Source: an uncultured Prevotella sp.
GTDB taxonomy: Bacteria; Bacteroidota; Bacteroidia; Bacteroidales; Bacteroidaceae
Assembly (NCBI GenBank): GCA_946415755.1
Contig: CAMKTS010000001.1
Coordinates: forward strand, 1 to 64,000
Reading direction: 5' to 3'
Length of the DNA stretch: 64,000 nucleotides
Positions 62,530-64,000 of this stretch are shown one piece after another. The notes below the pieces were generated by a model that searched no databases, was not told the origin of the DNA, and saw only the letters and a program-made list of their open reading frames with translations. Every line of letters starts with the position of its first letter. Position 1 is the first letter of the stretch. A program made the translations under genes and the position numbers.

Positions 62530-62869
62530 GCACTGCCTACACTGACCGCTGAAAATCAGTAGGTTACACACCAGGCACCCTACACTGGAGGCTACACTGG
62601 AGCCTACACTAAATTGTGGATGCTGAATGATGTTTCCAGACTCCAACCGTTCCCAAGATTTTGTCCCATGCATTGGGATTTTTGTGAGGAGGCCACTCAC
62701 CGAAATGAGGAGCCTCTTCACGGAGATAAGTAGGCCACTCACCGGAATAAGTAGCCCACTTATGGAGGTGCTTGTTGAAGATTTTTCCAGTGTAGGCTCA
62801 GGTGTAGGCTCAGGTGTAGGCTACCTGGTATGTAAGTACCTGATACTCAGCGGTCAGTGTAGGCAGTGC
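62530..62869. repeat. Composite inverted-repeat element
   Basis: Left arm about 62530-62610 and right arm about 62789-62869 are inverted copies of roughly 80 bp. The outermost 23 bp (62530-62552 and 62847-62869) are identical. The inner arms hold tandem units of the type TGTAGGCTCAGG. The loop contains four 21-bp units. The reading frames across it (62488-62742 minus and 62627-62908 plus) look like by-products of the repeats. It accounts for most of the 62431-63001 spacer. Confidence 0.85.
62686..62769. repeat. Four 21-bp tandem repeats
   Basis: Units at 62686-62706, 62707-62727, 62728-62748 and 62749-62769 share the pattern (A/G)AGTAGGCCACTCACCGGAAT. In one frame they would encode heptapeptides such as RRPLTEM and SRPLTGI. 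Confidence 0.85.
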
Positions 62870-62931
62870 TACCTGCTTCATGAAAATATCATTAGGAGGT
62901 GCAGATAACACCAATAGACTACAAATTTGTG

Positions 62932-62969
62932 CAAAAGACATCTGCTCTGCTGGGGGCAGATGTCTTTTG
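62932..62969 (-). terminator. Terminator after the AbiEii-type gene
   Basis: A 14-bp perfect stem (62932-62945 with 62956-62969), with a 10-nt loop and a short T run on the minus strand, lies about 33 bp past the stop codon. Confidence 0.82.
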
Positions 62970-63001
62970 AATATTGCGGAATGTGAACTGCTCAGTATTT
63001 T

Positions 63002-64000
63002 TTAATACTTAATGCTGTTGATACGTGCATTCAGCATCTTCATTTTTTTAATCAACTGGTCAAATGATGGAGAGTCTCCGTATATCATGGATTCCTGCAT
63101 GGCCCTATAGTCCTGTTGCCACAGTTCTTGTATGTCTGCAGGTGGAACTATGTTCAGGGTTTGTGGTAGCAGTGTTGAATAGTCAAAGCCTCGCAGTCCA
63201 ATAAAAACACGGCGATGCTCAATGACAGATAGGTAGAGGGCTCTGTCGTTCAACGCCTCTTCAGCTATTGGTGTGCTCATTATTTGGCAAACATCATAGA
63301 GATGTCTTGACATTCTTGCTGTCCTGACATTCTCAATTGGTTTGTGGTATTCCTCATGAAGAAGGAACAGTTTTTCAAGGAATGTACGTTGGGGGACTAC
63401 GGCCCTTACCTCAAAATCAGGTTCTGTAAAAGGAGCGTTCTTATACACATCATCGATATATGAGTGCAGCTTTACACCAACTACTGGCTCACTCATGGAT
63501 CGTCCACTGACCTCGATAATGACCTTAGAGCGAATGTATGGATTGGAATTGAATACTGGCGAATACTCAACCTCTATAACCTCAGGATCAGTAGTTGAGA
63601 TTGGGGTGATGTTCACATGTACTTTGAAGAATTCTTTGCTGATGCCGTTCTTCTCCATTTGCTCAGCCAACTCATATTGCAGTCTTTCACGGACGAAAGA
63701 ACAGGAAGCACGGCATAGCCTGTCACTGATTTGCGTCTTTGACAACTGACCGCTAAATCCAAGGAACTCGCGGTCTATGGCAATATCAATATCTTCCGAC
63801 ATACGCTGAATCAGTCCCCAACACTTGCTCAAATTAGTGCCACCTTTGAAAGATATATGTTCTGCATATGGCAACGAGAAGAGTGCATGAAGTACCGTTG
63901 TTACCCACCAGTCCTTTTCAATGATTTGCAGGTCCATTCCATTATCGGCCTGTACCCTACGAATGATATCTTGTCGTTCTCCTATTGATAAGTCTATGAA
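63002..64000 (-). CDS. AbiEii-type nucleotidyltransferase toxin, 5'-truncated by the window
   Basis: A type IV toxin-antitoxin/abortive infection nucleotidyltransferase (AbiEii/AbiGii). The frame is open to the window edge and includes SIGERQDIIRRVQADNGMDLQ before the conserved IIEKDWWVT block, so the true start lies beyond 64000. The nucleotidyltransferase core is HISFKGGTNLSKCW followed by RMSEDIDIAID, with the metal-site aspartates. AbiEii enzymes modify tRNA ends. The cognate AbiEi-type antitoxin, if present, would be upstream, outside the window. Confidence 0.85.
   Translation of the reverse strand, partial: FIDLSIGERQDIIRRVQADNGMDLQIIEKDWWVTTVLHALFSLPYAEHISFKGGTNLSKCWGLIQRMSEDIDIAIDREFLGFSGQLSKTQISDRLCRASCSFVRERLQYELAEQMEKNGISKEFFKVHVNITPISTTDPEVIEVEYSPVFNSNPYIRSKVIIEVSGRSMSEPVVGVKLHSYIDDVYKNAPFTEPDFEVRAVVPQRTFLEKLFLLHEEYHKPIENVRTARMSRHLYDVCQIMSTPIAEEALNDRALYLSVIEHRRVFIGLRGFDYSTLLPQTLNIVPPADIQELWQQDYRAMQESMIYGDSPSFDQLIKKMKMLNARINSIKY

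Noticed and set aside
62488..62908. Two small frames with matching Cys-containing ends (minus 62488-62742, plus 62627-62908)
   Set aside because: Their similarity arises because they are the two arms of one inverted repeat; no start signal or domain supports translation.

Overview
The window looks like chromosomal DNA of a Bacteroidota species, most likely order Bacteroidales and close to Prevotellaceae (inference). The evidence is a complete gldKLMN type IX secretion core, a Bacteroidota-style division/cell-wall (dcw) operon with an FtsL-like protein, glycine-lipid type acyltransferases (GlsA/GlsB), a DUF3467 protein, a secreted protein ending in an IYNIAGQQV-type C-terminal signal, and many promoters of the Bacteroidota form TTTG-N19/20-TAnnTTTG. 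I see no rRNA, tRNA or CRISPR array.

Layout. 1-391: repeat-rich spacer with divergent promoters. 392-9400 (+): a large secreted protein, then porP-gldK-gldL-gldM-gldN. 9525-12572 (+): a small outer-membrane barrel and priA. 12579-28289 (-): a full dcw operon mraZ-rsmH-ftsL-ftsI-murE-mraY-murD-ftsW-murG-murC-ftsQ-ftsA-ftsZ, led by a three-unit MraZ operator. 28599-33778 (+): glsA-glsB, then a compact cassette of HprK-like kinase, S26-type peptidase, PqqD-like protein and ABC exporter. 34050-39830 (+): an RND efflux trio. 39865-42946 (+): a short, possibly truncated secreted ORF, a family S37 peptidase and a frameshifted leucine-rich-repeat protein. 43062-46660 (-): rpsL-rpsG-fusA-rpsJ. 46894-47217 (-): a DUF3467 protein. 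47331-55719 (+): a probable operon with a GH2 glycosidase, a DUF3737 protein, a MalY/PatB lyase, an OPT transporter and a frameshifted GH28 enzyme. 55752-61981: envelope glycan and lipid genes (fucosyltransferase, LpxL-type acyltransferase, LicD, two GT2 enzymes, a LicC-like nucleotidyltransferase, a HisC/CobD-like PLP enzyme). 62180-64000: accessory end with a broken ParE toxin gene, a composite repeat element and an AbiEii-type toxin gene that runs off the window.

Most genes serve the envelope: secretion, peptidoglycan, division, membrane lipids, efflux and surface glycan decoration. The two most interesting groups are the kinase/peptidase/PqqD/ABC cassette, which resembles a peptide-modification-and-export system with no visible precursor, and the LicD/LicC-like/PLP-enzyme group, which could make and attach a phospho-amine to a surface glycan.

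A structural theme runs through the window. Short tandem repeats with 7- or 8-bp periods fill many gene junctions and in several places enter coding sequence, supplying parts of signal peptides, C-termini, stop codons and two in-frame segments of PriA. Two larger ORFs (GH28 and the LRR protein) are frameshifted; the GH28 shift lies exactly in a (CT)6 tract.
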